Below, one piece after another: positions 13,897-15,045 of a DNA stretch of 15,045 nucleotides (position 1 is the first letter of the stretch; every line of letters begins with the position of its first letter). This DNA comes from Acidimicrobium sp. UBA3029 (GTDB lineage: Bacteria; Actinomycetota; Acidimicrobiia; Acidimicrobiales; Ilumatobacteraceae): assembly GCA_002367695.1 (NCBI GenBank), contig DFDK01000069.1, forward strand, positions 1 through 15,045, given 5' to 3'. Under the pieces are notes generated by a model, which saw only the letters and a list, made by a program, of their open reading frames with translations, searched no databases and had not been told where the DNA came from. The translations under genes and the position numbers were made by a program.

Positions 13897-14573
13897 GAGC
13901 GCGGTTGACCAAACACGAACTTGATGATCACTACTGCCAACATGGCGCCGATGAGTTGCATCAATACAAACATCGGCACTGATTCTGGCGCAATTCCTGC
14001 AAACGTGTTGCTCAGACCTCGAGCAACGGTGACTGCTGGGTTTGCCAACGAAGTTGACGAAGTGAAAAAATATGCTCCAGTGATCCATGCCGCAACAGTG
14101 AACGGCACCAAACTCGAACGCTTAGCTCGAATGGTTCCATAAATCACGAGTAGTAGACCAACTGTTGCAACTACTTCCGAAAATAAAATCCCCGAACCCG
14201 ATCGAACTTTGTGTGAAATGTTGATTGCATCCAGATCAAACATCAGATTTGCCGTGATAGCACCCAAACATCCACCAACTATTTGCGCAAGTGCATACCA
14301 AGAAGTTTCCTTGACGGTTGCTTCACCGGTAAAGATTCCGACAATGCCCACGACCGGATTAAATGATGCACCCGAAACAGGTGCAAATATCAAGATAAGA
14401 GCAGTCAGTGCACCCCCCGTAGCGATGGAGTTGCACAGCAGCTGCAGAGCAACAATGTCGGTGAGTCGCTCGGCCATAATGCCCGAGCCAATTACTGCCA
14501 CAATTAACAAACCAGTACCGAGCGCTTCAGCCGCTAGGCGGCGCGGCATCGAAATTTTTGAATCTGACGTCAC
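13893..14573 (-). CDS. aqpS: AqpS-type aquaglyceroporin (MIP family) of arsenic cassette
   Basis: Members of this MIP branch act as arsenite channels: arsenite made by ArsC flows out down its gradient, replacing ArsB/Acr3 pumps. From GTG 14573 the protein has 226 residues with six hydrophobic segments and two half-helix loops. The first is ASFNPVVG (NPV, about 72-74) and the second SLANPAVTVARGL (NPA, about 178-180). Val, not the usual filter Arg, follows the second NPA, as I recall for ars-linked members; Arg appears four residues later. Start alternatives are GTG 14582 and ATG 14549, the latter giving the clean family N-terminus MPRRLAAEALG. GTG 14573 overlaps the arsI TAG (TAGTG), favouring coupled translation. 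It also overlaps arsC by 4 bp. Fused aquaporin-ArsC proteins are known in actinobacteria, supporting a joint function. Confidence 0.9.
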   Translation of the reverse strand: MTSDSKISMPRRLAAEALGTGLLIVAVIGSGIMAERLTDIVALQLLCNSIATGGALTALILIFAPVSGASFNPVVGIVGIFTGEATVKETSWYALAQIVGGCLGAITANLMFDLDAINISHKVRSGSGILFSEVVATVGLLLVIYGTIRAKRSSLVPFTVAAWITGAYFFTSSTSLANPAVTVARGLSNTFAGIAPESVPMFVLMQLIGAMLAVVIIKFVFGQPRS

Positions 14574-14986
14574 TAACAACACTTCTGATCAGCAGTTGCG
14601 TAATACGTAGGCGCATCCGCCAACACGGTGTAGTACTCCCAAGGCGCCCCATCCGGACTCTCCATCCAGACCTTGTCTTGCACTGCGTAACAACACGTTG
14701 TGTCTTTTTCGACAGAATCAACAAGACCAAGTTGCTCGAATCTTTCAATCGAACTTTCGACTTGAGCAGTCGTATCCAGTTCGACTCCTAGATGGTTGAG
14801 ATGTTGATACTCGGCCACGGCGTCTCGTGGTGTTTCAATCAATACCAATTTGAGTGGTGGGTCAACGATGGCAAAATTGGCATAACCTTCGCGAACTTTG
14901 GCGGGAGTTGCATTGAACATCTTTGAATAAAAATCAATTGCCTCTTGCAGGTTAGAAACATTGAGCGCCAACTGAACTCGTGACAC
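14573..14986 (-). CDS. arsI: ArsI/CadI-like glyoxalase-fold protein (C-As lyase)
   Basis: ArsI is an Fe(II)-dependent, oxygen-using dioxygenase that breaks the C-As bond of methylarsenite and trivalent aromatic arsenicals; CadI is the same group, named from cadmium induction in mycobacteria. The 137-residue vicinal-oxygen-chelate protein begins MSRVQLALNV. It has metal-ligand candidates Gln5, His65 (NHLGVEL) and Glu117 (PWEYYTVL), plus the vicinal arsenic-binding pair Cys98-Cys99 in TTCCYA. It ends in a second pair, Cys136-Cys137. The frame also has ATG 14998. I chose GTG 14986 because GGAGGT (14996-14991) lies ideally before it, actually overlapping that ATG, and because the family N-terminus starts there. 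It is first in the cassette and overlaps the aquaporin gene. Confidence 0.9.
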   Translation of the reverse strand: MSRVQLALNVSNLQEAIDFYSKMFNATPAKVREGYANFAIVDPPLKLVLIETPRDAVAEYQHLNHLGVELDTTAQVESSIERFEQLGLVDSVEKDTTCCYAVQDKVWMESPDGAPWEYYTVLADAPTYYATADQKCC

Positions 14987-14990
14987 AACG

Positions 14991-14996
14991 ACCTCC
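14991..14996 (-). promoter_or_regulatory. Shine-Dalgarno that decides the arsI start
   Basis: Minus-strand GGAGGT is followed by CGTT and then GTG 14986. The upstream in-frame ATG (14998) shares its G with this motif and has only A/T-rich sequence before it, so ribosomes should initiate at the GTG. Confidence 0.7.
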
Positions 14997-14998
14997 AT

Positions 14999-15045
14999 AT
15001 TGTTTGTTGTAATTGTTTTCTGTTTTATGTTTTATGTTTATGTTT
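14999..15045. repeat. A/T-rich leader with TGTTTTA heptamer repeats upstream of arsI
   Basis: On the plus strand TGTTTTC, TGTTTTA, TGTTTTA, TGTTTA and TGTTT follow head to tail from 15014 to the window edge. This is much more A/T-rich than the rest of the window and occupies the presumed promoter region of the arsenic cassette. It may be promoter or operator sequence. No ArsR-type dyad is clear, and the region is cut by the window edge. Confidence 0.5.

Noticed and set aside
13897..14088. N-terminal extension of arsC
   Set aside because: It lies wholly within the aquaporin gene in another frame; the LMW phosphatase fold begins at ATG 13896.
1..15045. CRISPR arrays, tRNAs, rRNAs, transposases, phage genes or attachment sites
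   Set aside because: None seen; gaps are too short and all long frames are assigned to cellular genes.

Overview
The window is a compact, roughly half-GC bacterial segment. It is almost entirely coding, with no gene-free stretch longer than about 85 bases, and no tRNA, rRNA, CRISPR array or insertion sequence was seen. The gene order pimA ... pdxS-pdxT-yebC ... ruvC-ruvA-ruvB ... yajC-secD is the backbone I know from Actinobacteria such as Mycobacterium tuberculosis. A PimA-like mannosyltransferase, glutamine-dependent PLP synthesis, an actinobacterial type of arsenate reductase, and Thr/Val-rich linkers in exported proteins all fit an actinobacterium. The linkers and moderate GC suggest an aquatic Acidimicrobiia-type lineage, but that narrower placement is inference.

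Region 1 (1-12484, all on the minus strand, so read from high to low coordinates): pimA-like glycosyltransferase; lemA; htpX; a DUF3048 lipoprotein; pdxS; pdxT; yebC; a BCP-type peroxiredoxin; ruvC; ruvA; ruvB; queA; tgt; yajC; and secD, which is cut by the left edge. Compared with the mycobacterial order, three modules are inserted into the backbone: lemA-htpX-DUF3048 (envelope quality control), the peroxiredoxin, and queA-tgt (queuosine tRNA modification). Several neighbours overlap by 4 bp as ATGA (yebC/peroxiredoxin, ruvC/ruvA) or are 2 bp apart (htpX/DUF3048, pdxT/yebC), so translational coupling is widespread.

Region 2 (12485-13500): an 83-bp divergent control region packed with small palindromes, then the only plus-strand gene, an LLM-class (luciferase-like, FMN or F420) oxidoreductase.

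Region 3 (13507-15045, minus strand): a tightly overlapping arsenic cassette, arsI/cadI-like glyoxalase-fold lyase -> AqpS-type aquaglyceroporin -> ArsC arsenate reductase. It converges on the LLM gene with a 6-bp gap. Together these would break C-As bonds in methylated trivalent arsenicals, reduce arsenate, and let arsenite leave through a channel instead of an ArsB/Acr3 pump. No pump or ArsR is visible inside the window.

Regulatory signals worth noting: a GAAC-N4-GTTC palindrome matching LexA/SOS boxes lies exactly across the ruvC start codon. A TANNNT hexamer lies exactly 7 nt before the start codons of ruvC, lemA, pimA and tgt (and an alternative pdxS start), which suggests leaderless transcripts. 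A perfect 10-bp hairpin directly follows the pdxS stop codon.
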